15,919 nucleotides of DNA from Amphritea sp. Its GTDB lineage: Bacteria > Pseudomonadota > Gammaproteobacteria > Pseudomonadales > Balneatricaceae. Location of the stretch: positions 1 to 15,919 of the forward strand of contig JAGPUU010000166.1 of NCBI GenBank assembly GCA_018067325.1, in the 5' to 3' direction. Every line of letters begins with the position of its first letter. The stretch's first letter is position 1. Positions 1 through 8,060 of this stretch are shown piece by piece. The position numbers and the translations under genes are program-made. The notes beneath the pieces were generated by a model that made no database searches, was not told where the DNA came from, and saw only the letters and a list, made by a program, of their open reading frames with translations.

Positions 1-867
1 GGTTTTGAGGTGGCTGAAGGGGATGTTGTTCTGCTTGAAAATGTTCGTTTCAATAACGGCGAAAAGAAAGATGATGAGGCGCTGTCGCAGAAAATGGCCG
101 CGCTCTGTGATATCTACGTAATGGATGCTTTCGGCACCGCACACCGTGCTCAGGCATCAACTCATGGTGTGGCTAAATTTGCTACTGTTGCCTGTGCTGG
201 TCCATTGCTGGCAGGCGAGTTGGACGCCCTGGCAAAAGCACTTAAAAACCCTGTGGCACCTATGGCGGCCATTGTGGGTGGTTCAAAGGTATCGACCAAA
301 CTGACGGTGCTGGAATCCCTGTCTGATAAAGTCGATCAGCTGATCGTCGGTGGTGGTATCGCTAACACTTTTCTGGCGGCTGCCGGTAAGCCGGTAGGTA
401 AGTCTCTGTGTGAGCACGACCTGATTCCAACCGCGCAAGCGTTGATGGCAAAGGTTAATATTCCCCTGCCAGTTGATGTGGTTGTCGCCACCGAGTTTGC
501 TGAAACCGCCACCGCGACGATAAAGCTGGTGGATGATGTTGCTGAAGATGACATGATTCTGGATATCGGTCCTCAGACTGCTGCGAACCTGGCAGAGCTT
601 CTGAAAGAAGCGGGTACAATTATTTGGAACGGCCCGGTCGGCGTATTCGAGTTTGATCAGTTCGGTGAAGGCACTAAAACCTTGTCTTTGGCGATTGCTG
701 AAAACAAAGGATTCTCTATCGCGGGGGGTGGTGACACTCTGGCGGCTGTGGATAAGTATGATATCGCTGATCAGGTATCTTATATCTCTACCGGTGGCGG
801 TGCTTTTCTTGAGTTTGTTGAAGGCAAGGTGCTTCCGGCGGTAGCGATGCTTGAATCCCGCGCATAA
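1..867 (+). CDS. pgk: Phosphoglycerate kinase, 5'-truncated by the window
   Basis: Glycolytic/gluconeogenic enzyme that transfers phosphate between 1,3-bisphosphoglycerate and ADP in the cytosol. The reading frame is open from base 1, and 288 residues are visible. Compared with the usual length of about 387, roughly the first 100 residues lie outside the window. Visible family signatures are [13 protein letters not shown] near the left edge, [16 protein letters not shown] (hinge and nucleotide region), the GPVGVFE segment and the C-terminal GGGDTLAAV and [10 protein letters not shown] motifs. The frame ends at TAA 865-867. The aldolase gene follows on the same strand after 277 bases, the usual pgk-fba neighbourhood of gammaproteobacteria. 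A GTG at base 10 is an internal Val codon, not the start. Confidence 0.97.
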   Translation, partial: GFEVAEGDVVLLENVRFNNGEKKDDEALSQKMAALCDIYVMDAFGTAHRAQASTHGVAKFATVACAGPLLAGELDALAKALKNPVAPMAAIVGGSKVSTKLTVLESLSDKVDQLIVGGGIANTFLAAAGKPVGKSLCEHDLIPTAQALMAKVNIPLPVDVVVATEFAETATATIKLVDDVAEDDMILDIGPQTAANLAELLKEAGTIIWNGPVGVFEFDQFGEGTKTLSLAIAENKGFSIAGGGDTLAAVDKYDIADQVSYISTGGGAFLEFVEGKVLPAVAMLESRA

Positions 868-1144
868 TTAAAGCTATTGCGCTTGAAATTGCTTTGTTAA
901 AAGCTGACTCGAAATGCTCATTTACAGATGTAAATTCCGCTTTCTCGTCAGCTTTTGCCGCGCCCTTTCTGCGCTCATGACGCTTTAATCTTAGCTGTAG
1001 TGTTTAAAGTGGCTGTGTAAACGCTGACTTTCAATGCTCATACAGCTTTAATATCTAAAGTATACTAACGAGCAGCTGATCTATCGGGCTGCTTAAGATA
1101 GAATTTATAGCCGCGAACAGGCTTAATTTTAAAAAGGTGAAGAT
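868..1144 (+). other. pgk-fba intergenic region with palindrome and possible fba promoter
   Basis: This gap holds no gene. Its main structure is an imperfect palindrome at 902-953, annotated separately, and a related half-copy at about 1021-1045. Further on, TATACT at 1061-1066 and TAGAAT at 1099-1104 could serve as -10 elements for fba, but neither has a convincing -35 box at 17 bases, so the promoter is not assigned. The ribosome binding site AAGGTGA lies at 1134-1140, five bases-or-so before the fba ATG. Confidence 0.5.
902..953. repeat. Imperfect 52-base palindrome (hairpin) after pgk
   Basis: The outer arms AGCTGAC (902-908) and GTCAGCT (947-953) are perfectly complementary. The inner arms ATTTACA (920-926) and TGTAAAT (929-935) are also perfect around a 2-base loop. 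A GAAA/TTTC block pairs between them and the remaining positions form symmetric internal loops. There is no T-tract, so it is not a standard intrinsic terminator. A truncated relative (CGCTGACTTTCAATGCTCATACAG) begins near 1022. This pattern suggests a dispersed palindromic repeat or a processing or attenuation structure between pgk and fba. Confidence 0.6.
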
Positions 1145-2185
1145 ATGGCTCTTATCAGTATGCGTCAGCTGCTGGATCATGCGGCAGAGCATGACTACGG
1201 TATCCCAGCGTTTAACGTGAACAACCTGGAACAGATGCGCGCCATCATGGAAGCGGCGAACAAAACCAACTCACCGGTTATTGTTCAGGCTTCTGCGGGT
1301 GCTCGTAAGTATGCGGGTTCTAATTTCCTGCGCCATATGATTCTGGCAGCGATTGCTGAATTTCCGCATATCCCTGTGTGTATGCATCAGGATCACGGAA
1401 CGTCCCCTTCGATCTGTCAGCGGTCTATCGCGATGGGCTTCTCATCCGTGATGATGGATGGCTCTCTGATGGCCGACGGCAAGACGCCTTCTGACTACGA
1501 GTATAACGTCGATGTTACCCGTCGTACGGTTGAGATGGCGCATGCCTGCGGTGTTTCTGTTGAAGGTGAGCTGGGCTGTCTGGGTTCTTTGGAAACCGGT
1601 CAGGCGGGTGAAGAAGATGGTGTTGGTGCAGCAGGTACGCTGTCTCAAGAGCAGATGCTGACCGATCCTGTAGAAGCGGCTGACTTTGTGAAGCAAACCG
1701 GTGTTGATGCGTTGGCGATCGCTTGCGGTACTTCACACGGTGCTTACAAGTTTACCCGTCCACCTACCGATGACATTCTGGCGATCGACCGTATTAAAGC
1801 GATCCATGCAAGTATCCCTAACACGCATCTGGTTATGCACGGTTCATCGTCTGTTCCACAGGAATGGCTGGCGATCATTAACGAGTTTGGTGGTGAGATC
1901 CCTGAGACCTACGGTGTGCCAGTTGAGCAGATTGTAGAAGGCATTAAGCACGGCGTACGTAAGGTTAATATTGATACTGACCTGCGTCTGGCGTCTACCG
2001 GTGCGGTTCGTCGCTTCCTGGCGCAGAACCCGTCTGAGTTTGATCCACGTAAATTCCTCAAAGTGACTATGGATGCGATGAACGATATCGTAACCGCCCG
2101 CTACGAAGCTTTCGGTACTGCAGGTCATGCGGATAAGATCGTACCGATCTCACTGGAAGATATGGCGGACAAATACGGTCTATAA
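1145..2185 (+). CDS. fba: Class II fructose-1,6-bisphosphate aldolase (Calvin-cycle subtype)
   Basis: Zn-dependent aldolase that interconverts fructose-1,6-bisphosphate with glyceraldehyde-3-phosphate and dihydroxyacetone phosphate in central carbon metabolism. It is 346 residues, full length for the CbbA-like subtype. The class II active site is visible. HQDHG at 81-85 supplies the catalytic Asp83 and the Zn ligand His84. VEGELG at 139-144 contains the conserved Glu. GTSHGAYK (His198) and MHGSS (His232) give the other metal ligands. NIDTDLR at 275-281 binds the substrate phosphate. The ATG has a good Shine-Dalgarno, AAGGTGA. It lies downstream of pgk, in the same direction but with its own leader, and ends just before a strong bidirectional terminator. 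Confidence 0.97.
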   Translation: MALISMRQLLDHAAEHDYGIPAFNVNNLEQMRAIMEAANKTNSPVIVQASAGARKYAGSNFLRHMILAAIAEFPHIPVCMHQDHGTSPSICQRSIAMGFSSVMMDGSLMADGKTPSDYEYNVDVTRRTVEMAHACGVSVEGELGCLGSLETGQAGEEDGVGAAGTLSQEQMLTDPVEAADFVKQTGVDALAIACGTSHGAYKFTRPPTDDILAIDRIKAIHASIPNTHLVMHGSSSVPQEWLAIINEFGGEIPETYGVPVEQIVEGIKHGVRKVNIDTDLRLASTGAVRRFLAQNPSEFDPRKFLKVTMDAMNDIVTARYEAFGTAGHADKIVPISLEDMADKYGL

Positions 2186-2203
2186 GGTCTGTATTTAGCC
2201 AGA

Positions 2204-2245
2204 TAAAAAAACGCTCCCCGGTTCGCCGCGGAGCGTTTTTTTTTA
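2204..2245. terminator. Bidirectional intrinsic terminator between fba and the rhomboid gene
   Basis: A run of A residues precedes the stem ACGCTCC...GGAGCGT (about 2210-2235, loop GTTCGC region), followed by nine T residues. The A-tract on one side and T-tract on the other let it work on both strands. This suits its place between the convergent fba (ends 2185) and rhomboid gene (ends 2253). Confidence 0.9.
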
Positions 2246-2252
2246 TGTAGTT

Positions 2253-2843
2253 TTAGCGCAAGTTTATATCGTCACTCTTCTTTTCGTATGCCCACAAATA
2301 GGCGCATAAAAAACCGGCGAGTAGCCCAAATAGATGGCTTTCCCAGGAAACGAACGGCATGACAGGCAGAATCCCGAAAATCAGCCCGCCGTAGGAAATT
2401 CCAACAAATGCAGAGATGGCGATCAGTTTTAGCTCTCGGCTAAAGAGCCCTGCTAGCAATAGAAAGCCAAAGTAGCCATATATCAGTCCGCTGCTGCCAA
2501 TGTGAATAGCAGACCTACCCATGCCCCAAACTAACAACCCGGACAGGGTGATGCAAACCCCGGTAACCAGCATATAGCGGACTAAACCGTGCTGTAACAC
2601 CAGAAATGAGAAGATAGAAAAAGGGATGATGTTCGCAAGAAAGTGGCCAATATTGGCGTGTATAAAAGGCGCCAGCAGTATACCCCGTAAACCGGATTCA
2701 AAATTCCGGGGGATTATGCCTATAGCATTGAAACTTCTACCGGATAAAACGTTTAAAATTTCAATGGCAGTCAATATGCTGCAAACAATAATGACAATTC
2801 GAAGCTGTGATTTGAATGAAATATGCGTACGTTTAAGGTCCAT
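2253..2843 (-). CDS. Rhomboid-family intramembrane serine protease
   Basis: Predicted polytopic inner-membrane protease that would cleave transmembrane segments of other proteins. It is 196 residues, a compact bacterial rhomboid with about six hydrophobic segments. The catalytic dyad is intact: GSSG at 116-119 (Ser118 as nucleophile) and SWESHLFG with His170 in the last membrane helix. FIHANIGHFLAN (60-71) supplies the HxxxN oxyanion motif. The N-terminus (MDLKRTHISFK) is short and basic with no cytosolic domain. It starts 42 bases after the yjfC stop with a weak Shine-Dalgarno and is the last gene of the operon before the terminator. The E. coli yjf cluster has no rhomboid, so this association is notable. 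Substrates cannot be inferred from sequence. Confidence 0.85.
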   Translation of the reverse strand: MDLKRTHISFKSQLRIVIIVCSILTAIEILNVLSGRSFNAIGIIPRNFESGLRGILLAPFIHANIGHFLANIIPFSIFSFLVLQHGLVRYMLVTGVCITLSGLLVWGMGRSAIHIGSSGLIYGYFGFLLLAGLFSRELKLIAISAFVGISYGGLIFGILPVMPFVSWESHLFGLLAGFLCAYLWAYEKKSDDINLR

Positions 2844-2885
2844 AATCAGCTCGGCGTTTACTCTTTTACAGACCTGGTGGCGCGA

Positions 2886-4052
2886 TTAACCCGCGATAAT
2901 ATGCGGGACATAACGGGAAAGATCTTGAGTGATTTTGCACTTATCTTCTCTCACGGAGATGCCCGCAGCCTTATCATCAACCAGCCATGACCCAATCAGC
3001 GTGTAAGCGTCGCCGAAAGAGGGCAGGGGGTAATATTCCTGGAAAATGAACCCCTCGTCACCATAAGGGCCGGGTGACGCCTCTGTTTCAACCCCATCAA
3101 TATGAATACTGACGTTTGCGCCTTCTCGGGCAAAGATTGGTTTCTTTACGTAATTTTTTAGATTGCTCCCCGGCAGATCCTCTTCGAAATAGGATGCCAG
3201 CAAATTTGGGTGGTTAGGGAACATTTTCCAGAGCAGGGGCATGAGTGCCTTATTAGATAAAATGGCCTTCCAGGGTGGTTCAACCCAGCTAACCTCCGCT
3301 TTTTCCAGCATCGGGCTGTACTCTTCCCTCAGCATGAATTCCCAGGGATAGAGTTTGAACATCCAAGTGATGACCTGATCATCGAGATCGGTGTAGACAT
3401 CGCCTTCGCCCTGCCCGATGTCTTCAACATAAACAAACTTGGTCGGGATGCCAGCTTCATTGGCGCAATCTTCGAGGTATTGTACGGTGCCGCGGTCCTC
3501 TTCCGTATCTTTACAGCAGGCCAGGTGCAACACTTGGCCCTCATGGCCATGACGCATGTCTAAAAAACGATTAACCAGCTTTTCCTGCAACGAATTAAAC
3601 TGGTCAGCATTACGCATTAGGTCGCCAGAATTAACTTTGTCTTCCAGCCATAACCACTGCCAAAATCCAGTTTCATAGAGACTGGTAGGTGTATCGGCAT
3701 TGTTTTCATAAAGTTTTGCCGGCCCCTGACCCCCATAAGCCAGGTCGAGGCGCGAGTACAAACTCTTTTCACCTGACTTCCAAGAGCGGGCGATCCAGTC
3801 CCAGTGATGCTCAGGGATACAGAACTTTCGCATCAGCTGTTCGTCTCGCACTACTTTATCGACAACCGCTAAACACATTTGATGTAGCTCCTCGGTGGGA
3901 GACTCAATATGTTTCTCTATCTGTTGTAGTGTGAACTGGTAATAGACTGATTCATCCCAGTAAGGTTCGTCATACAAGGTATGGAATTTGAAACCAAACT
4001 CATCGGCACGTTTTCGCCAATGTAAACGTTCACTCGTTCTGCAACGAAGCAT
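2886..4052 (-). CDS. yjfC: ATP-grasp ligase, glutathionylspermidine synthase-like (YjfC/YgiC family)
   Basis: Member of the ATP-grasp fold equivalent to the synthetase half of glutathionylspermidine synthase, which joins a C-terminal glycine carboxylate to an amine. The amidase half is absent, as in E. coli YgiC and YjfC. The product is 388 residues, matching that family. Visible blocks are [22 protein letters not shown] (about 116-127), [22 protein letters not shown] (about 304-315, nucleotide-binding lysine region) and GSWLVDD...VRED near the C-terminus. I chose the ATG at 4052, two bases after the yjfM stop, because the product then begins MLR and aligns end to end with the E. coli proteins. 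An ATG at 4067 would add five residues and overlap yjfM. The true substrate of this family is not settled. Confidence 0.92.
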   Translation of the reverse strand: MLRCRTSERLHWRKRADEFGFKFHTLYDEPYWDESVYYQFTLQQIEKHIESPTEELHQMCLAVVDKVVRDEQLMRKFCIPEHHWDWIARSWKSGEKSLYSRLDLAYGGQGPAKLYENNADTPTSLYETGFWQWLWLEDKVNSGDLMRNADQFNSLQEKLVNRFLDMRHGHEGQVLHLACCKDTEEDRGTVQYLEDCANEAGIPTKFVYVEDIGQGEGDVYTDLDDQVITWMFKLYPWEFMLREEYSPMLEKAEVSWVEPPWKAILSNKALMPLLWKMFPNHPNLLASYFEEDLPGSNLKNYVKKPIFAREGANVSIHIDGVETEASPGPYGDEGFIFQEYYPLPSFGDAYTLIGSWLVDDKAAGISVREDKCKITQDLSRYVPHIIAG

Positions 4053-4054
4053 GT

Positions 4055-4666
4055 TTAACCGCCCCATCCACTCTTAGAGGAACTGCCGCCCCAGCTGGAT
4101 TTAGCCGAAACAGTAGAACCAAAACCGCCACGAGACATCGTTTTTACTACGGCGGGCTTTGATTTGAATGCGTTATTGCCCACTCTGACGTTGCCGTATT
4201 TACGTTTACCATAAAGGTCACCATCAACAGTCGACCATTGGCCATAGACCGGAGAACGTCGCGAGTACGATGTATACAGAGGCGCTGAATCGTAATGATT
4301 ACGACCGATGACCTGGGAAAACATAAACCCAGCCATCGCAGGCATAAACCAGTTGTTACCATTAGACGCGTGGTAGACAGTACAGTTATTTTCACCAAAC
4401 TCTTCGACGCACGAGCTTTTGCTGGTGTATTTAGGACCGCTCTTGGAGGATTTCGCCAGCGCGTCTTGGTACGCGGCCTTACACTCCTGGGTTAATGAGG
4501 GATTATCTTGTGAACAGTGCTCAACATTACTGTAAATAGCGGCTTCGCGAGAATCTCCGCACGCGACCAGAGAGGATGCGGCCACAACCAATGTAAGAGG
4601 TTTTACAGGGGAGTACTTAGATACTTTGCGCATCCGCTCCAGGTTTATTGACTTGGTCCTTTTCAT
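4055..4666 (-). CDS. yjfM: DUF1190 lipoprotein (YjfM/YgiB family)
   Basis: The product has 203 residues and begins with MKRTKSI, like YgiB. A hydrophobic segment at about 22-35 leads to the lipobox LVAC with Cys36, followed by Gly-Asp, so it is probably a lipoprotein anchored on the outer membrane. Cysteines in [15 protein letters not shown] and NNCTV could form periplasmic disulphides. The middle [13 protein letters not shown] block, the YGQW region and the [10 protein letters not shown] motif are family features. The C-terminus is Ser/Gly-rich and ends GWGG. The Shine-Dalgarno AGGAGGGCGAT is very strong and overlaps the yjfL stop. YjfM/YgiB proteins are always near the ATP-grasp ligase in the genomes I know, so the two are probably partners. 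No biochemical role is established. Confidence 0.93.
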   Translation of the reverse strand: MKRTKSINLERMRKVSKYSPVKPLTLVVAASSLVACGDSREAAIYSNVEHCSQDNPSLTQECKAAYQDALAKSSKSGPKYTSKSSCVEEFGENNCTVYHASNGNNWFMPAMAGFMFSQVIGRNHYDSAPLYTSYSRRSPVYGQWSTVDGDLYGKRKYGNVRVGNNAFKSKPAVVKTMSRGGFGSTVSAKSSWGGSSSKSGWGG

Positions 4667-4678
4667 CTTATCGCCCTC

Positions 4679-5095
4679 CTAGTAAGTCATGCATGCCGCA
4701 TTAAGCAAGCCAACGGCAATAGAGGTGCCACCTAAGACAATACCTGCAGAGAGTTCATTGTCGTTAATGCGCTGAACAATGCGGGGCATAAAGACGAATC
4801 GAACGATCGCAAAGGCGATTATTTGAGCAATCAAGGCGACTAGGCCCCAAATAGCGAAATCAATCAGAGAGACGGAGTTAGAGATCGCGCTGGCTAACGC
4901 TATCGCGAAGCCTATGACCGCGCCGATAAAACCGGTTGCAGCCGCCGCATTTTTATCATCTTTTACCAGCTTCCATTCATTGTGGGGCGTCACGAGTGAG
5001 TATATAAATGTAAAGGCCAGTAACAGAACCAGTGCAATCGAAAAGTAGAGTGCAAAGTTAGTTAATCCTGTTAAAGACGTCTGAATAGCTTCCAT
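4679..5095 (-). CDS. yjfL: DUF350 inner-membrane protein (YjfL family)
   Basis: Small integral membrane protein of 138 residues with four predicted helices at about 14-34, 53-75, 78-104 and 115-135. The TPHNEWKLV segment after helix 1 and the C-terminal NAACMTY match E. coli YjfL, which ends NAACMTW. The ATG at 5095 is preferred because it has AAGGAAA upstream (5104-5110) and matches the family length. A start at 5128 would add eleven polar residues and overlap yjfK by eight bases. The function of DUF350 proteins is unknown. They recur beside PspA-like proteins and YjfC-type ligases, which suggests a membrane component of the same pathway. Confidence 0.92.
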   Translation of the reverse strand: MEAIQTSLTGLTNFALYFSIALVLLLAFTFIYSLVTPHNEWKLVKDDKNAAAATGFIGAVIGFAIALASAISNSVSLIDFAIWGLVALIAQIIAFAIVRFVFMPRIVQRINDNELSAGIVLGGTSIAVGLLNAACMTY

Positions 5096-5120
5096 TACTT
5101 GTATTTCCTTTTCTGGGAAT

Positions 5121-5768
5121 TCACCCAATTATCGCAATGTCAGCTGGCTGAATATTAAAGCCAGTACTGACTACAAAGCAGTGATCTGCATGGTTGTTGA
5201 TGATTTTCTCCTCGCCCGCATACATGAGGTATTCGAACTGATCACCCTCTGCTTTGCGCTCGTAGAGCATCGCGAATTGATCGGTCTCACTGACCGCGTC
5301 ATCTTCTGAATAAGTTTTTTCAGTCATCGCGATGGGTGGTGAAGCCTCATCGGTACTTTCCCATACACGTTGATAACTGTATTTCTCTAAGGAGGCTTGT
5401 GGATTACTGATGCGGTCACTCAGCACTTGATTCCACTCAGCCTCCGATCCTATACCTTTAGTCTCATAGAAGTACCACATTTTTACATCCGAAATATGAT
5501 TTTCAGTCATCCCACCGGTTAAGAGAATCTGTAGGAACCCTTCATCATCGGTGTAGTAACGAAGCACCGTGGTACTCTCATCGAGTTTTATAACACCGAC
5601 GGCCTGTATAAACTGGGTACGCGCGACGCCTTCGACAACCAGATTCGGTTCAATCAGTCGAAGTTTCAGATCATCCAGCTCAAACGCGCCGCCTAATCGA
5701 AGTCCCATTATTTCGGGTGCTAGCGTAACAGGAGGGCTTTCTTTCTTGCCAAACCACTTCTTAAACAC
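5121..5768 (-). CDS. yjfK: DUF2491 family protein (YjfK)
   Basis: Cytosolic-looking protein of 215 residues, acidic overall, with no signal peptide or membrane helix. The E. coli homologue YjfK is about 219 residues. It begins MFKKWFGKKE, a basic amphipathic start often seen in proteins of this family, and the body is a beta-rich single domain with IMGLRLGGAFELDDLKLRLI near the N-terminus. Its start codon overlaps the end of the channel gene by eight bases (5761-5768), implying translational coupling. The function is not known. Its conserved position between PspA and DUF350 in yjf clusters suggests a part in the same membrane-associated process. Confidence 0.9.
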   Translation of the reverse strand: MFKKWFGKKESPPVTLAPEIMGLRLGGAFELDDLKLRLIEPNLVVEGVARTQFIQAVGVIKLDESTTVLRYYTDDEGFLQILLTGGMTENHISDVKMWYFYETKGIGSEAEWNQVLSDRISNPQASLEKYSYQRVWESTDEASPPIAMTEKTYSEDDAVSETDQFAMLYERKAEGDQFEYLMYAGEEKIINNHADHCFVVSTGFNIQPADIAIIG

Positions 5769-6807
5769 CTAGAGCCTCCCAATGGATTGACTTAATTCGT
5801 TCATCGGCAATGTAGTAGAGCGTCCCACCAGGGTTCACTGCCAAATCGAGAGCTGGGTTTAGCTGTATCGAGTCATAACCCTCATTAGAAATCCCGATTA
5901 ATGTTGCTTCGTATTTTTCTTTAAAGACCGAAAACAGTGAGCGAACAGTAACAGCAGATAGACCATCGTACTTAATCGAATACTGAGTCATACCGTGTTC
6001 GACATCGAGTAATTCATGGTGTAAAACACTGGAGCCGGGATCGACCGCGGATTTTGCAATCATTTCAACAGCCACGGAGGGCATGCACTCTATATTGGGA
6101 CAGTGCTGCTTTAATAAATTGCCAAGTTTTTCGTCCTGAAAGTAAGCAATTGTGTGCGCATTGGGATTCTTGCTTGAGCAGTATAGCGCGGTTGTCATGG
6201 TGACATCATCATCGGGGTTATCGATGATGATGCAGCTCGCATTCTCTACGGCGGCTCTTGCCATGTCCTGATCACTGCTAAAACTAACAACTTTCACAAA
6301 GCCAATTTCATCGGGCATGGGGTTTTCAATATCTGCCCGGACACACAAGGCCAGCTTTTGATCGTCGGTATTAGACGCCATCTCGCGTAATAATAAGCGA
6401 ATCAGCTGTAATGTTCGGCCATCATTCCAGCCAATGACCAGAATATGATTCTCATAGTTTAAACTCTTCAATCCTTGTACCCCCTTACGCCACTGGAAAG
6501 AGATAAATGCAGCAAGCCGGCCAATGGCTAAACCAAAGAGTCCTAACCCACATGGAATAACAAACAGCCCTACAATGTATTTTCCTGACGTTGTCACTGG
6601 CGACAAATCACCATAGCCAACCGTTGAGGCTGTGACCATGATCCAGTAAACAAAATCGCTACCGGCAGTGAGCTCTTTTTCGCCGCTCAACCAAAGTAAC
6701 ACCCAGCTCATTAAAATATAGAAAAAGATGGCAAGCGTAATGCTGTGCCATCTTAATTCCATAAAATGCTTAAGCAGAATTTTTTTAACTCTGAATAAAA
6801 CCAGCAT
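5761..6807 (-). CDS. Two-TM potassium channel with RCK (TrkA-N) regulatory domain
   Basis: Inner-membrane K+-selective ion channel of the MthK/YugO type. It is 348 residues. TM1 lies at about 22-41, the pore helix and selectivity filter TVGYGD at 50-67, and TM2 at about 76-103. A cytosolic Rossmann-like RCK domain begins at HILVIGWNDG (121-130), and the C-terminal part from about 255 resembles a TrkA-C/RCK-C lobe. The filter is canonical for potassium. The RCK glycine motif is unusual: IGWNDG replaces the usual GxGxxG, so nucleotide binding may be altered. The gene starts nine bases after pspA with a modest AGGGA site and its end overlaps yjfK. It is absent from the E. coli yjf cluster. The placement suggests K+ flux or membrane potential is coupled to the operon's role. 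Confidence 0.92.
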   Translation of the reverse strand: MLVLFRVKKILLKHFMELRWHSITLAIFFYILMSWVLLWLSGEKELTAGSDFVYWIMVTASTVGYGDLSPVTTSGKYIVGLFVIPCGLGLFGLAIGRLAAFISFQWRKGVQGLKSLNYENHILVIGWNDGRTLQLIRLLLREMASNTDDQKLALCVRADIENPMPDEIGFVKVVSFSSDQDMARAAVENASCIIIDNPDDDVTMTTALYCSSKNPNAHTIAYFQDEKLGNLLKQHCPNIECMPSVAVEMIAKSAVDPGSSVLHHELLDVEHGMTQYSIKYDGLSAVTVRSLFSVFKEKYEATLIGISNEGYDSIQLNPALDLAVNPGGTLYYIADERIKSIHWEALGV

Positions 6808-6816
6808 TGGTTAGGT

Positions 6817-7500
6817 TTACTTCCCTAATATACGTGCCAATTCATCGTCAGCGCTTGTGCTGCCCCCTGAAATTCCCGCTTGCTGTAGGCGTTTTTCCAG
6901 TGCATCGCCGGAGTCATCTGCTGCCAGTTCTGATGCCGCTTCAAGCTCTGCCTGGCGTTCATTCTGACGCTCCTGAATTCGGTTGAGCGATTCAGCGGCG
7001 GTTTTCATCTTGCTGTTCGCCCCGAGGTGGCGGGAGGAAACAGCCGTTTGTGCCTTTTGCACAGACTCTGTCGCCTTGACCATGTCCACTTGCTGCTCCA
7101 TACGGCGCAGATTGTTTTTAGCCTGGCTTATATTTTGGCGAAGGGTCTTCTCTGTTTGGCTAAACTGGTCGACGTACTGTTGTTCAGTATCCATTTGAGA
7201 GCGAAGATCGACCACTTTATGTGCACAGTCTAAAGCCAGTTGTTGATCGCCTTTTTCATTGGCGGAGACCGCGTGAGATTCATACTCGCTTATAGATGAT
7301 TTCAGACTTGCGGCTTTTTGCTCGGCAAGTTTGCGCTTGGCCATAATCTGGGTGAGAGATTGGTCAGATCTGCGCAATTCTTCTTTAGCTTCGCGAATCT
7401 CCTGATCAAGAATCCGCAGGGCCTGATTATCGGCAACTGATTCAGCCGCTTCGTTAACCCCACCTTTTACAGCGGACATAAGTCTTTTCCATACACTCAT
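6817..7500 (-). CDS. yjfJ: PspA/IM30 family protein (YjfJ)
   Basis: Peripheral membrane coiled-coil protein of the PspA/Vipp1/IM30 superfamily, which oligomerises on damaged inner membrane. It is 227 residues. The start MSVWKRLMSAVKGGVNEAAES is an amphipathic segment that would insert in the lipid surface. A long coiled coil runs from about 25 to 170 (rich in Q, E, K and R), and a tail ending DDELARILGK closes the protein. It is close in size to E. coli YjfJ (about 232). The start is set by AGGAGATCAGTT directly before the ATG. It follows yjfI by 14 bases. No pspB, pspC or pspF is present, so this is a PspA paralogue in a yjf context and not the classic phage-shock operon. Confidence 0.94.
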   Translation of the reverse strand: MSVWKRLMSAVKGGVNEAAESVADNQALRILDQEIREAKEELRRSDQSLTQIMAKRKLAEQKAASLKSSISEYESHAVSANEKGDQQLALDCAHKVVDLRSQMDTEQQYVDQFSQTEKTLRQNISQAKNNLRRMEQQVDMVKATESVQKAQTAVSSRHLGANSKMKTAAESLNRIQERQNERQAELEAASELAADDSGDALEKRLQQAGISGGSTSADDELARILGK

Positions 7501-7514
7501 AACTGATCTCCTGC

Positions 7515-7904
7515 TTAATTTAAGTAATCTTCGTAAGCATCTAAGAAGCCTGTGACGTTATCAAACAGGGCTTCAGTCTCGATAATGATGCTTTCATCTT
7601 TGGACTGAGATGACAGGGCGCCAAAAGCTATGTAGTACTCCTCGCTATCCACAAGGGTGATGCCTATGGTGGTTAGTGGAAATATTTGATGTGTCTTGAG
7701 GATCTCTTCATTCAGTCCCGCAGCGTCAGAGACCTGATTTTTTGCAAACAAAATGCTTTCAATCACTATTTGAGCCCCGCTCACAGCGACATAGGCATCC
7801 AGGCCATCTTCGTTTGTGACGCAGAGGCAAGTATTCTCGGAGTGCACGACCCATCCATCTTGCTGGGATAGTAGTTCTTCCAATTGTGATAAATTCCAGC
7901 TCAT
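7515..7904 (-). CDS. yjfI: DUF2170 family protein (YjfI), first gene of the operon
   Basis: Small acidic cytosolic protein of 129 residues, with size and position like E. coli YjfI (about 133). It starts MSWNLSQLEELL and is rich in Asp and Glu, with a core GLDAYVAVSGAQIVIES and a C-terminal DAYEDYLN. A strong ribosome binding site, AGGAGAAGGCGGT, lies immediately before the ATG at 7904. This rules against the in-frame ATG at 7946, which would add fourteen residues and has no such site. It is the first gene after the AT-rich divergent promoter region. The function is unknown; members are nearly always found beside a PspA-like gene. Confidence 0.9.
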   Translation of the reverse strand: MSWNLSQLEELLSQQDGWVVHSENTCLCVTNEDGLDAYVAVSGAQIVIESILFAKNQVSDAAGLNEEILKTHQIFPLTTIGITLVDSEEYYIAFGALSSQSKDESIIIETEALFDNVTGFLDAYEDYLN

Positions 7905-8060
7905 ACCGCCTTCTCCTAATAAATTGTCTTTTAACTCGCTCGACACAAGCAGACATTGCCCATATTATATAAATATTCGTATCTGTAAAGATAAAATAAG
8001 ATTTAAAAGTGCAATAAATGTTATTTTTGTAACTTATCGTTTACTTTTTGGTGTAGCCCT
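7905..8060 (-). promoter_or_regulatory. AT-rich divergent promoter region, yjf operon versus DUF6471 gene
   Basis: This gap separates the divergent yjfI and DUF6471 genes and is markedly more AT-rich than its neighbours. On the minus strand a perfect TATAAT lies at 7964-7969. A TTTACA box lies only 14 bases upstream of it (7984-7989), and the alternative TCTTTA allows 16. The transcript would have a leader of roughly 50-60 bases before the yjfI Shine-Dalgarno. The exact start site is inferred. Confidence 0.45.

Noticed and set aside
1061..1066. TATACT as -10 of fba
   Set aside because: No matching -35 at 16-18 bases, so no promoter is called.
1442..2128. Minus-strand frames inside fba
   Set aside because: Shadow frames of a conserved gene with no domain of their own.
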